NCBI GenBank assembly: GCA_947179485.1
Contig: OX359248.1
Span: 47,936,847 to 48,000,846, forward strand
From: Allacma fusca
Lineage: Eukaryota; Arthropoda; Collembola; Symphypleona; Sminthuridae
Length of the DNA: 64,000 nt
Direction of reading: 5' to 3'
Shown: piece after piece, positions 38,491 through 58,343 of the stretch
Numbering within the stretch: the stretch's first letter is position 1
How the letters are laid out: each line of letters begins with the position of its first letter
The notes under the pieces: generated by a model
Database searches by the model: none
What the model saw: only the letters and a program-made list of their open reading frames with translations
Told to the model about the DNA's origin: nothing
Made by a program: the position numbers and the translations under genes

Positions 38491-39705
38491 ACAAAAAAAC
38501 GTAGTTCGTATACAAAGTTAATATATCATGCACTTATCAGGTGTCCAAACGGCTGAGATGGCATTAACGTGCAGTTGGCTTTCGCATGCGAAATATCTCC
38601 GTACGTTTTGAGTTCTCGGAATATTACTTATAATTGTTACTGTGAGCATTTTAAGACTAGCTGGGCTTTGGCGTCTGACGGATCCTTACAATACGATTAC
38701 ATATTAAGTCTCACAATCAGTGTGAAAAACGTGAAAAGTAGGCGCAAACGTTGTGTATGTCATCCCATAGACTGGGAGGGAGAAGCACTACTAGCTCAAG
38801 CGTTGCAGTAGAAGTCAACAATAGTCAAGGTTGAATAGCACATTGAGTACATAGATATGTATACACACAGCCCAAGGGCTACATTTCCGATTATGCTTTT
38901 TAGCAGTCCATGCATGCTGACTCCCGCTGACTGATAATGAACCATCGAAATAGCTGACAATGAGAGTATTCAGCAGTTATTACCTTTAACATTGTCAAGT
39001 AATATTACTACAACTACAATAACTCAGTCTTTATTTAATCTCAGTGTGTCTATCGGAAATCAGAACCATAATTTATCCAATTTAATTTTTTGTTTTATTA
39101 CTTCAGTGAAATCAGTAGATTGAATGGTATCGTCCAGAGGAATTAAATTTTACGTCCAACACTTATAGTTATTTTCACACCTCTCATTTTGTTGAATTTT
39201 CGGAAGCCTCATTTTGATGGATTTTTGTGAAACCCCTTTTTTCAGTTTTCTTGAAACACATTTTGTTTAATTTTTGTGAAATCTATTTTTGTTGAAGTTT
39301 GCAAAACCCTTTTCCTTGAATTTTGTGCAAAACCCTTTTCCTTGAATTTTGTGCAAAACCCTTTTCCTTGAATTTTTGCGAAACCCTTTTCTTTGAAATT
39401 TTACGACGCCCATTTTGTTAGTTTTTGTAAATATCCTTTTGTTGATGTGTAAAGTTCTATACGTGGTTTTATCGGCGAAGACATTTTTACTGACATTAAG
39501 TGTTTTTAATTGTCTCCATTGATTAATTAATTCTATTACTGACATAGGAATCCTAGCCATTTATTTAATTTCTTCACTTCTTGATATTTAATTTCTCAGC
39601 ACATGCTAACGTCACACGACGAAATCCATGAATACTGTAGACGGGAGTATCTTCAAATCGCATTTATGAACTGCACATTTTTATCTTGAGCATAATGTTT
39701 GGAAT
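38491..39705 (+). repeat. dispersed duplicated segment, copy A
   Basis: Similar to 58901-59730 over most of its length, including TTAATATATCATG, GGCATTAACGT, GTTGGCTTTCGCATGCGAAA, CTCCGTACGTTTTGAG, CACAGCCCAAGGGCTA and ATTTAATTTCTCA. Copy A has about 400 extra bases at 39070-39470 that include a 26-base tandem repeat. It ends about 570 bases upstream of the ABCC start codon. The nature of the unit is unknown; no transposase was seen. Confidence 0.75.
39297..39400. repeat. 26-bp tandem repeat, about 3.5-4 copies
   Basis: The unit is close to GCAAAACCCTTTTCCTTGAA plus TTTTGT. The first three copies are nearly identical and the last is degenerate (CTTTGAAATTTTAC). It lies inside the extra part of duplicated segment A. 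Confidence 0.85.
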
Positions 39706-40276
39706 TTAAAATATTATAAATATTAATTAGAATTATTATAAATATTTAAACAAAAAATAAATGCAACGGTGCTTGTACAATATACGTTGTCATTATTTTC
39801 GGTTATCGAGGCCCGTATACACAAAATTTTACGGTGTTATGACGAACAGTTGAGTCTGGTGCAGGCAGACCACGAGTTTCCCGTGGGACTCATCTCAGCA
39901 GTCAAAGAATAGTGAACACTTGCCATGAAAAACAAATAGAGTAATGAGTAATATATACATATTTGTAACTATAAGGTTGTTAGGAAAGGATTTGCGGTTT
40001 GGCTCTCTCTCTCTCTCCAATCACTTAAGCCTTCAACGTGTGTGCAAATATTGGACTTAACCATTCAATCGTAATTTGCAGTCAAAGTGCCAGTTCTAAA
40101 AATGTTTAAGCTTACAATTAGGTCGTGCGCTCGTGTTTTCCATTCATTCATTGACAGCACTCAGAGCGGTGTAGACGCACTCCTGTCACTGTGGAAATAA
40201 TTCCAGGCAAAAGAGCCTGTAGATCAATTAGCCGGTGGCCGGTAGTGTCACAACGTTATTGCCAACTAATTTCATA

Positions 40277-48476
<8,200 letters not shown>

Positions 48477-49196
48477 GGTAGAGCAAAAGTCGGAATGTAT
48501 TTTTAGGTGTTAGGGATATTTTAAAATACTGCATACTGTATTTGATGTAGTACTTCAGAATACATTCTGTATTTTCTCACCACTTAAAACTTGTTTGTGT
48601 TCTTTGTTCCTCATTTTGTCGCTATTAAAAATTCTCTTGTATTTTGTGTTTCCTATTTTGAAAAGTATCCAGGTGGTATTTGTCCGTGTTTATTTATCTT
48701 GTAGTGCTTATTCATCATTTATTTTAATCAGACATCTGATAATGAGTAGGTTACGTGAATACTATTAAATGCTAATACCTCAAATAATTCAGAGTCGCTT
48801 GTGGACTATAGGATTATGGAGTAAATCTAATCATTATTCACACCAGGAGCAAGTATGAATAAAAACCCTAATTGAACACAAAAAAATAAGAATAGATGAT
48901 GATTGTAGGTAATGGAATTCCCCAACGAGGGGTGTTCATAACCGGCAATGGTTTTAAACTGCCCCGAGAAATAGAGGCTATGCCCCGCCATTACAAAATT
49001 CGAAGCCAAAAGATTATTCACCCCCGTGCAGTTTCACGGAAAATCTTACCTACATTAATTATTTCATTACAACAATCATCATATATTCTTTTTTTTTCAA
49101 TTAGGGTTTTTATTCATACTTAAGCCAGATGGCTCCTGGAGGGTGAATAATTATTTTGACATACTGTATCATAACTATTTATAATCATGCGTACTT
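48477..49196. other. intergenic, ABCC 3' flank
   Basis: AT-rich sequence after the ABCC stop codon, presumably including its 3' UTR. A weak inverted pair (GAATAAAAACCC near 48856 and GGGTTTTTATTC near 49104) brackets about 260 bases. No gene was recognised. Confidence 0.5.
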
Positions 49197-49774
49197 AGGG
49201 TATGTCGATTGAAAATGCCTGCAGTATTTGCCCGCCCAGCTGAAAGTGCCCAAAATACCTGCCCAATGTTTGGTATCATGGCTAAACGCATAAGTGGCAA
49301 AACGCATAACCTCTAAACATATAATCGTCTAAACGTATAATCATTTAAACGCATAATCACCTATACGTAAAGGTATCTAAAAGCATAAGTAGTAAAATGT
49401 ATAGTAATGCACTGGTAAATATTGACATTCGTTTGAATAAGGCTGGTGCTTTAATTCAGAGATCAAAAAAATGTTTGACGTTCTCTTTAATACATTCCCT
49501 TGCAAGAGTATCGTAGTTAAAGACAATAAATTATCTATTCGATATTCCTCTTTTGGCTTGGGACTTGGCGACTCGATTTTTCACTTCTTGATTTATTCGG
49601 CCTTTTACATTAATTTTCTCACCTCAGTAGCTCTGTGTACATGTAACTCATTAATATCTTGTTACAAATATCCGCCTTTTTCTAATCAACTACCAATTAC
49701 AAAAAATATCTTGCCATCCAACTCATCGGAACTCTAATTTTCAAATTGTATTCATTGTGGCTAATGAAGTATCA

Positions 49775-50993
49775 TGTGCATACGTGTCAATCAGACTATT
49801 TATGCAATTAGTGACAAATTACTACATTATGAAGACGTTTTGTATAAATTTCGTTGAATCCTATTCTCCACTTCTATTTTGATATTATTCCTCGTCTGTT
49901 TATTAATTATTCTTCCTAAAACCTTTTTCCATAAAAATATATATTATAGATATAAATCTATATTTTAGCAACACAGTCTGAAATACAGTTACTGCATGTT
50001 GTAAGGTTAAAAGGGTATTAACAATAAGCTATATGCATTCAGAATTACTAAAAATACCGACAGAATTTTCCAACGGAAGTTTCATTATTTTCATAAAATT
50101 CATCAAAATGTCTCAAATCTCAACATATCCAAATACTCGGGTACAGTGGTCGCGGGTACTGGTAAATGACACCATTATACCCGTACCCGGTGGGTATATA
50201 CCCATTTTGAAATCATTGTACCCGTACCCATACCCGTATCCGTACCCGAAATTTTGAGCCGACCAAAGTGTACCCGGGTAGTACCCGGAATTGTTCGGGT
50301 ACACAAAATCCGTACCCGGGTAGTACCCATACCCATACCCGTTTACCCGAGTATTACCCATACCCGTGCCGAGCACTGATCGTGTGCATACGTGTCAATC
50401 AGACTATTTATGCAATTAGTGACAAAATACTACATTATGAAGACGTTTTGTATAAAATTTCGTTGAATCCTATTCTCCACTTCTATTTTGATATTATTCC
50501 TCGTCTGTTTATTAATTATTCTTCCTAAAACCTTTTTCCATAAAAATATATATTATAGATATAAATATATATTTTAGCAACACAGTCTGAAATACAGTTA
50601 CTGCATGTTGTAAGGTTAAAAGGGTATTAACAATAAGCTATATGTATTCAGAATTACTAAAAATACCGACAGAATTTTTCAACGGAAGTTCCATTATTTT
50701 CATAAAATTCATCAAAATGTCTCAAATCTCAACATATCCAAATACTCGGGTACAATGGTCGCGGGTACGGGTAAATGACACCATTATACCCGTACCCGGT
50801 GGGTATATACCCATTTTGAAATCCTTGTACCCGTACCCATACCCGTATCCGTACCCGAAATTTTGAGCCGACCAAAGTGTACCCGGGTAGTACCCGGAAT
50901 TGTTCGGGTACACAAAATCCGTACCCGGGTAGTACCCATACCCGTACCCATACCCGTTTACCCGAGTATTACTCATACCCGTGCCGAGCACTG
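49775..50993 (+). repeat. ~0.61-kb tandem segmental duplication
   Basis: Bases 49775-50378 are repeated at 50383-50993 with only a few substitutions and small indels. Each copy ends with a CCCGTACCC/GGGTACGGG-rich block that looks like a small hAT-type MITE (50147-50378 and its counterpart), with ends CAGTGGTCG and CCGAGCACTG. Open frames across the block on both strands only reflect the 6-base periodicity. Confidence 0.92.
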
Positions 50994-51471
50994 GTACAGG
51001 TAAGACACGCGAGTTGTTCATACAATCAGGTTTTATCAGTCACAGTCCTCCAACCCTAACAGTCAGTCCACTCAGTCGTATAGTATCCATCCATCAGTCC
51101 TTTCCAGTTTCGATCCTACCAAAAGTCCTTAGCAAAAATCTCAGCCAGTCGATTATGTATTTCTTATGCATTTAAGAGGCCATAAGAGTAAAAAATGTCT
51201 CATTGAGTTCACCAGAGTCAAAAATGTAATGTATGGTTTAATATTTTGATAAATTTCGTTCCTGATACTCGATTTTACTTGTAAAACTTTACAATATTTC
51301 ACTGGAAATCCTACAAGATTTCCAGCAAACATATATTAATTTTGAGTTGTAGAAAAATCCATATTTGCACCCTTTTTGTGAGTCAAATTACCCAAACAGT
51401 GACGTAGTTCAATACGTAAATTTTAGAAAATCTCGAAAAGATTGGTCCAAGTGAATCAATTGTATTATACG

Positions 51472-52089
51472 CAGGGTTGGTTTTGTTTAAACCAAATGAT
51501 TTAAACCATGGTTTAAACCAAACGGTTTTTTTATAAAAACCAATGGTTTAAACCAAACGGTTTTTTTATAAAAACCAATGGTTTAAACCAAACGGTTTTT
51601 TTATAAAAACCAATGGTTTAAACCAAACGGTTTTTTTATAAAAACCAATGGTTTAAACCAAACATAAAATTTTAATATTTTCAATCCAAAATGCTTATAT
51701 TTCGTCGTGCACAAAACTTGTGCAGTTACTGTGATATTGTGTAGTTAAACTTTAGTGAAGTAAATAATACTATTAGCTTTTAGTCTTGTACATTTAGAAA
51801 TTCGGAATCGTTTGTAAAATGAAAAATGTCAAACTTGTGTTTATGCTGCAAAGTTATCGTTAAAATTATATCTAAATTATTAAATATTTAATGCTTTGTG
51901 ATACTAACTGAGTTTGGGAAATAAGTAAATTTGTTCAAATTCACATGTTTTTGCATATTCATGAATGTTTTGGATTAAAAATTTGTTTAAACCAAAAAAA
52001 CCTGGTTGAGACCAAAAAAACTCGATTTAAACCAAAAATACCTGGTTATTTGGTTTTTTTGAAAAAAACCAAAAAAACCCCCAACCCTG
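51472..52089. mobile_element. hAT-like MITE with GGTTTAAACC repeats
   Basis: Ends are CAGGGTTGG and CCAACCCTG. Flanks are ATTATACG (51464-51471) and ATTATACG (52090-52097), a perfect 8-bp target duplication that falls within the CGTTTAGACGATTATACG repeat of the surrounding element. The left part contains four copies of a 35-base unit with GGTTTAAACCAAACGG (about 51513-51663). There is no coding capacity. Confidence 0.93.
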
Positions 52090-52706
52090 ATTATACGTTT
52101 GGACGATTATACGTTATTTTACCATATACCTACAGGTGATTATGCGTACGGCCTTATACGTTTGGCTATTATACGTTTAACTTTTTTGCGTTTAGAGGTG
52201 TAAACCAATTTTTTGGCACAGGGCCAGAACCAGTATGCCCAAAATGCCGAGGATTTTCAAATCGACAGACCGTAGGTGTACTTACATAAACACGCGTACA
52301 TAACCCCCAAATTTATTTAAGACACATGCGTACATATCACGTTACCGATTTAGTTCATGTCAGGACCGAATTAGATCATTGATTGTGTTTTTGGTGTACA
52401 AATATACCATAATCCTTTTAAAAAACTAACTACACAAGATTCCTGCCTATCGCACTAATCCATATTACATTCATATTTGACGTAGGGTCTCAAAGTAATC
52501 AATAAATTGAAGTTTTAACACGAGTCGAAACACAGCATCCCAACAACTCTCATTAAACTCATACCCGGCAAGGGAAATAAACTGGCATATCTTGCACTAC
52601 TCAAACGTTTCAAGTTGAGTAAAGACTTCCATTTCTGCAGCGTATTTTTAGGGGCGAAGCGAAGCGAGAGTCCCTATTGCGAAGGTTTGGCTGTCTGCCT
52701 GTCTGT

Positions 52707-52879
52707 AGAGGCTGTCTTGTCCGCACGATATCTGGAGAACCATTACTACTACACACTACAAATTTTTTACCGGGACAGATCATGCAAAAAGGAAGAATCC
52801 TGTTGTTTTTGAAGGACAGCGTGTCATCCTTTTGACCTCAGAAGATTAAATGAGGTCACGTATAAACTCATGGTAATAC
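52707..52879 (+). repeat. direct repeat, copy 1, left of foldback element 3
   Basis: Shares GATATCTG, AGAACCATT, CTACTACACA, GGGACAGATCATG, TTTGACCTCAGAA and ACGTATAAAC with 53607-53775. It stops at the left end of the foldback element at 52880, so the element was inserted into one copy of this repeat. Confidence 0.7.
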
Positions 52880-53278
52880 ATATCCTCGCTGAAGAGGCAA
52901 AATGGACTAAGTGCAATTTCGACTAGAAGCAAAATGGTCTACATGCCTTTTTCCTTAAAGGCAAAATGGAATAGTTGCAAGCTTTCCTGAAAGCAAAATG
53001 AACTACACGCAGTTTTCACTAAAAGCAAAATGGTCTATATGCTTGTATACTTTTATAATGGCAATTCTGCTTTAAAACGAAATTGTATGTAGACAATTTT
53101 GCTTTTAGACGAAATTGTAAGTAGACCATTTTGCTTTTAGACGAAATTGTAAGTAGACCATATTGCTTTTAAAACTTGATGCATCTATTCCATTTTGCAT
53201 TTAGTAAAACTGCATGTAGACCATTTTGATTTTAATCGAAAATGCATGTATTCCATTTTGCCTCTTCAGCGACGATAT
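52880..53278. mobile_element. foldback element, copy 3
   Basis: Same family as 16697-17031, in the opposite relative order of internal units and slightly longer. The left end has one change (ATATCCTCGC). Internal ~32-base GCAAAATGG units reverse orientation near 53060. The minus-strand open frame at 53201-53455 overlaps it and is not a gene. Confidence 0.88.
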
Positions 53279-53606
53279 GTGTGCACATTTGGGAAAACAG
53301 CTTGCGCTATCTATTGTAGCATTGTTGTAACATCGAATTGTCTGTTGTAACGACCGGTAGAGGTCGGGAGTGCTTGTACATGGTGTTGTAAAATCGAATA
53401 TGAAACGTTTTTCACAATTTACTAAATGCGTAATACTACATACAAGGAAGTACATGTATAAACCATTTAATGCGCAATTATATACAGAAACGTTTTAACG
53501 CGCTCATTATTATAAACTGGTAATGGTTACTGCGCACTAGTATGTATACAAACGTTTCAAGTCAAAATACTCACCGTGTGGAAACGTTTCATACGGAAGC
53601 ATATTA

Positions 53607-53775
53607 AATATGCTGTCTTGACCGCATGATATCTGCAGAACCATTGCTACTACACAATTCACAATTTTGCAGGGACAGATCATGAAAAAAGGGACCCCTA
53701 TTCTTTTTAAACGACATGGTGCCATCCCTTTGACCTCAGAAAAATAAATGAACTAACGTATAAACACATTCGTAT
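53607..53775 (+). repeat. direct repeat, copy 2 (empty site for foldback element)
   Basis: Aligns with 52707-52879. Where copy 1 is interrupted by the foldback element, this copy reads through as TACATATGTAG, with a single ATAT. Confidence 0.65.
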
Positions 53776-54604
53776 AAATACATATGTAGACAAACTACTA
53801 CATACCACATGCTCCATCTGACTTCGAAAGTGACGTTTAATTTTTTCTTTTGCCTCACAATCAGTTAAAATCTTTGCCCAGTACATATAACAGTAGCCCC
53901 TGTTGCCACATTCCGCCGGCGCTTCGCCCACTGGTGACTTAGCACGTAGCGCTGATCGCAGATGATTTTTGTATGGTATGTTTGTATATAAGTACTCTCT
54001 AGATAAACACGTCGTACTAGTGCTCCACTGCTCCGATCACTTTTAACGGGATGATCTTGATGGGTTCATCTTAAAATCAACGGGAGTATTACTTCAGTGT
54101 GAGAACATAAAAAATGTTACGATTCCATAACATGCGCGAAAGTCTGAACGTTTTCAGAATTTTCTGGATTGTGGATTGAACTGTGGAATCCCGAAGTGGC
54201 TTTTAAAGGAAATTTAATTACACCATTCACAAAAAACCCATAATAAACGTCCAACTGCTATTGGTCTTCTGATTGTGTGGTTATCTGGTCAATCGATCCA
54301 AACCCTCACGAGACTAATCACGAGCAGAAAAGCGTCAATGGAAATTCTAGCAGCTACCAATCAGGATAGAAATATCATCCAATCCAGCGGAGGGAAAATA
54401 CGCATTGTTTTTGTGTTCAGTTGTCGAATTGAACTATTATTTACTTACAAATGTTGACTAACTCATGTATATATATTTTCCCATACGGAAGAAGCTCCAC
54501 AAAAATATAAGTAATTATTTATTCTGTCCCAAAATTAGCAACAATAGGTCAACCATATCTTTTATTGTTAATTGAGTGTAGGTCAGAATCATAAAGAATC
54601 ATAT
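53776..54604. other. no gene recognised
   Basis: Mixed AT-rich sequence. A short open frame around 54275-54457 has no recognisable domain. Nothing else could be supported. Confidence 0.5.
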
Positions 54605-55847
54605 GTGATATTATAAATTATACTAATTAATATTAACTAACTATAAAAACCGAAAATTAAAATGATTTGCCTTTCCCGGAAACCCATGGCCCACTATACT
54701 ACACACACTCTCACGCACACTCAGGCTATACTAATTTACTTTCCCGCGGAGGCGGAGCTACCCCCACCACACCATTTTCTTCCTTCACGTCTCTCCACAT
54801 AACCCTACTCTTATATGTCCCCATACGAGCCACCTATGACTCTTTCGCAAGTTGCGTCCACTTACGTGCCCCAACCCTTCCACCTTAAAAGTACCCAGCC
54901 TATCATATTCAATCCTTGGGTAATATTTTCATTATAACTTTATTGAAAATATTACCACTTTAAGTGCCGTTTGCAAAGCCTATGGGAAAGGCATAGACCC
55001 TTTGTGTTTTTTCCTTTTACAGACACGGTACTTCCACTGCCTAGTCCTATAGACTTACTCTCGTAGAGGTAATTGTATGGGTACATAATTGGGCATAACA
55101 TTCTACCTACCTTATTTATTCTTTCATATTGTAGCCTTAAATATTAGCTTATGCTATATTTAAGATACATATGCATTTCCTTGTGTTTGATGCTATCTTA
55201 AATTAAATAAATAATTCTGTACTATACGTATATGCCTATATTCTCACGGTTGTGTGGCGTATAAGTCCTTGCCCACTTCCAAGGCGTATATTAGCTTATA
55301 GCACCATCTTTCCCGTGCTATAAGGGTAGGGTATTGAAGCTCTGGAGAGGTTCTGTGCTCTCGGTTAGAGGCGCAGAGCAGAGCTGTCCTGTAGGGATAA
55401 ATAGGCTATAGGCCGGGACACTTCTTCCAGGGAAATTACTTCCAGTGGTAAAACAGACCATCACCCCAAATACCCCACCAGTGTATATACGTATGTTATA
55501 TGACATTATATGAGTCCGTAACGCATTGTAGCGCCATATACTTATTGATTATTGTTAATATTGTAAGGCTACCACCTAGAGTGATCTCAAGTTGTTATTG
55601 ATCTCTATAATTAATTTAAGTGAGCATTCGTTACGTAATTGGAGCGATATAGTAGCCTAGGGGAGACGTCCGTCGTCTAATATATTAAGAATTGTGTTCT
55701 ACCTCACGGTAAAATTGTATCTGGAACTTTATTCAATTCTATTCTGGGTTATATTGAATAAATATAAAGAGTTTATTCCCAGTATTTTTGTATTTGATCC
55801 TGCCTTTATTACTTAGCACAGGTAATAACCAGGGCGGTTCATTACAG
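54605..55847. repeat. possible solo LTR or other GC-richer repeat
   Basis: This stretch is less AT-rich than its surroundings. It contains several TATA-like and polyadenylation-like motifs (GGGATAAATAGG near 55396, AATAAATATAAA near 55758) and ends TTCATTACA. That layout resembles a long terminal repeat, but no exact target duplication or TG...CA pair could be fixed. Confidence 0.25.
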
Positions 55848-56859
55848 TGATCAGCATTATGCGCTAAATCACGAAGAGCAAAGCGCTACAATGAGATGCA
55901 ACAGTGTGGGGTAGTATTAAGTATCTATATGTAAAGTAATGAATCCAGCAACATATGTAGTGGTCGGAACAATTCAATTCAATTCAAAATTTACAATTCA
56001 ATCCAGTTCGAATACTGAACTGGATTAAAATTTGGGTTTCAATTCGGTTCAGTAAAACACAATTCAATTCAGTTCAGTTCACTCTATGAACTAATCTGAA
56101 TTGTAAACCATTTGGTTCGCAGAGCATATTTAAATACTGCCAAGGTGGCTAGGGTAGCGCGTCAGCTAAGGTCATCTCCCCTTACCCTTTTTATAGTATT
56201 ACGAGCACTGCACAGCCAGCAAATTGTTGGCTTAGCGAGGAAAATGTAAAAAGGGTAGACAGTAAATAACAGTTGTATGCAATAGCTAGCTGCACAACCC
56301 TAGTAAATGTGTAGACTAATGTACGGTAAAACGATTTTTTCATTTAATTTTGCTGTCTTGGTTGTGGACGGCTGCCCGTGCAATGCCGCCGCCCTTGCTA
56401 CTGTATAATGCTTTTAATTTTTTTAGAATAATTTTCATAATTTATTTAGTCAGCTATTGCTGACTCAGCAAATAAAAAAAGCTCGCTTTTTGAATCTCAA
56501 ATCCGCAAAAAAATGTAAAAAAGTTTTTTTAATAATTTCGAGTTAATAAGACTTTTTAACATCCTTTTTTCATTTGAGCAACATTATTTTCATTCAAAAA
56601 AAAAGAAAAAGCGCAAAACAGTATAACGCTTTCATTTTTTTTTAATTTAAAAAAATAATTTTAATAATTTATTTCGCCAGTTATTGTTGGCTCAGCCAAT
56701 AAAAAAAGCGCGCGAATATTTGAATCTTACCATCACGGAGACGAAGACGGAGACTATCCACTTTTTCAACTTAGAAGAGAGGATGTTGAGAACATTTAAA
56801 AAATAAAAATGCAAATTTTTTATAATTTTTGAAAAAATTAAGCTAGTAGTACTGACTGG

Positions 56860-58343
56860 CAGAGATGTGTAGTACTTGAAATACTTAAATACAAAATACT
56901 ATCTAAAATACAAAATACGTATCTTGTATCTTGTATTTCAAATCTACTGGGGTCGACCGGGTATTTTGTATCTTAGTATTTACAAACTACTATGCTGGTA
57001 AGTATTTAGTATTTTATTTATAGCCATTAATAGTATGTATAAGTATTTAAAATAAGATACTTTATCAAAATACTTAAGTACTCAATATTTTGAAATTTCC
57101 ACAATCAAGCTTATTGTCAAACGATTTACTATCGTTAGAATTAAGTATCGGAACAACGTTTTTTAGCGATTTACATACGTCGTACGTACGGGAAATAATA
57201 AACGGGATCAATTCACTCCGACTATCCACTGCAAAGTAGCATCAGAGAGCATGGTCCTTCTCTTTAGCATGCTTTAATTATAAATTATAAGAAATCGGTA
57301 GTTCGGAAAGCATAAGGCATTTCAAAATGTCATCCTCGGTGCGACCTTTACCCGCAATTCTGGACGGTAATTATTTTCGTGTAATTGAGCAAGACAATGG
57401 AAGTTTGGTCTCCCAGTGCATTATTTGTGAAAGAACCTTGGAGTCGGAACCAAAACGGCGAGGGCTAGTAAAACTAATGGGATAATAAAAGGAGCTTTGT
57501 CATCAACGTCAAATTTTTTAAAGAACTTGGTGAGCAAACAGTATTTAATCTTGGGATCATATCTAATTAGTTTGTTAAATTAAATTAAACTAAATATTTT
57601 AATTAATTAAGATATATTTTGCGTAGATTTTAATCAAGCGCTTGTATCTAATTAGTTTTGTAACTACCGAAAATATTAATGTTAGTTTGTTTAAAAATTA
57701 TGTGAATAAAGTCACAACGCATATTTAACCCAATTTATTTTTTCGTGATTTAGAAACTCCACCCGGAAGATCATGACGAAGCTAAAATGTTTTGCAAGCA
57801 AACCAGCTCTTCCGATGCAAATTCTGAAAAAAGCCAAGAAGACGATTTTTCTTAATTTTAAGCTGACACTACCATAATGCATTGCAGAGATCTGATGAAT
57901 CCTTTGAGGCAGAATGCCTTAATTATTTACAGGATGTTTCTGAAAACGTCCAAATTTTGGATAAATATCCAAATATAAAATCTGTTTTCATAATTTAATA
58001 CCCCACTGCCATCTTCAGCTCCTGTGGAAGGATTGTTTAGCATTGCAGGTCTAATTTTTAGTGCGCGTAGAGCTAGATTGTCGGAAGAAATGTTCAAAAA
58101 GCTTGTAATTTTGAAGTTTTGTACTCGATTTCCAAAACAATAATTATATGTATTTCTTAAAGTTAAAGTATTTAAGATAGTATTTTGTACTTAAGTATCT
58201 TTGGAGCGGTCTTTGATATGTATTTTACTTAAGTATTTTAGAAAACCTAGTTGCTGGTATCTTATTTAGTATTTTGTGTTACGAAAAAAATTAAAAGTAT
58301 TTGGTATTTTTGAAACTAAAATGAGGTATTTTACACATCTCTG
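56860..58343 (+). mobile_element. innermost hAT element, internally deleted
   Basis: Ends are CAGAGATGTGTA and TACACATCTCTG. Flanks are CTGACTGG (56852-56859) and CTGACTGG (58344-58351), a perfect 8-bp duplication. The 1484-bp interior carries two transposase remnants (see the pseudogene). Subterminal sequence is rich in AAATACTTAAGTA. Confidence 0.95.
57327..58143 (+). pseudogene. hAT transposase remnant (BED finger and C-terminal dimerisation domain)
   Basis: The first part, from ATG 57327, has the start of a BED-type zinc finger with the pair CIIC, followed by a frame shift near 57480 and a possible donor GTGAGC near 57530. A second exon-like piece near 57754 continues with LHPEDHDEAK, which could supply the finger's histidines. 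The last part (about 57885-58143) encodes the hAT C-terminal dimerisation region, with PSSAPVEGLFSIAG and FSARRARLS, and has a stop inside it near 57995. The catalytic core between the two is missing, so the element is non-autonomous. Confidence 0.85.

Larger units (their letters stand above)
49197..52271. mobile_element. large TIR element with GTTTAGACGATTAT subterminal repeats
   Basis: The left end GGTATGTCGATTGAAAATG and the right end, read in reverse, GGTCTGTCGATTTGAAAAT, are imperfect inverted repeats that continue through GCCTGCAGTATTTGCCC versus CCTCGGCATTTTGGGCA. Next to both ends lie degenerate CGTTTAGACGATTATACG repeats (49270-49410 and 52090-52200). The middle holds a tandem duplication (49775-50993), and a 618-bp hAT element is inserted in the right subterminal part. 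No transposase was recognised. Confidence 0.55.

Noticed and set aside
38569-38811. 80-aa open frame
   Set aside because: It lies in duplicated segment A; the matching part of copy B carries frame-breaking changes, so coding is unlikely.
40002-40019. (CT)n microsatellite
   Set aside because: Real but short (about eight units) and unremarkable; no promoter function can be argued.
50113-51021. Open frames rich in Gly-Tyr or Pro-Tyr on both strands
   Set aside because: They come from the 6-base CCCGTA/CCCATA periodicity inside a duplicated MITE; both strands are open for the same reason.
53201-53455. 84-aa minus-strand open frame
   Set aside because: It overlaps the right end of foldback element 3 and unrelated flank.
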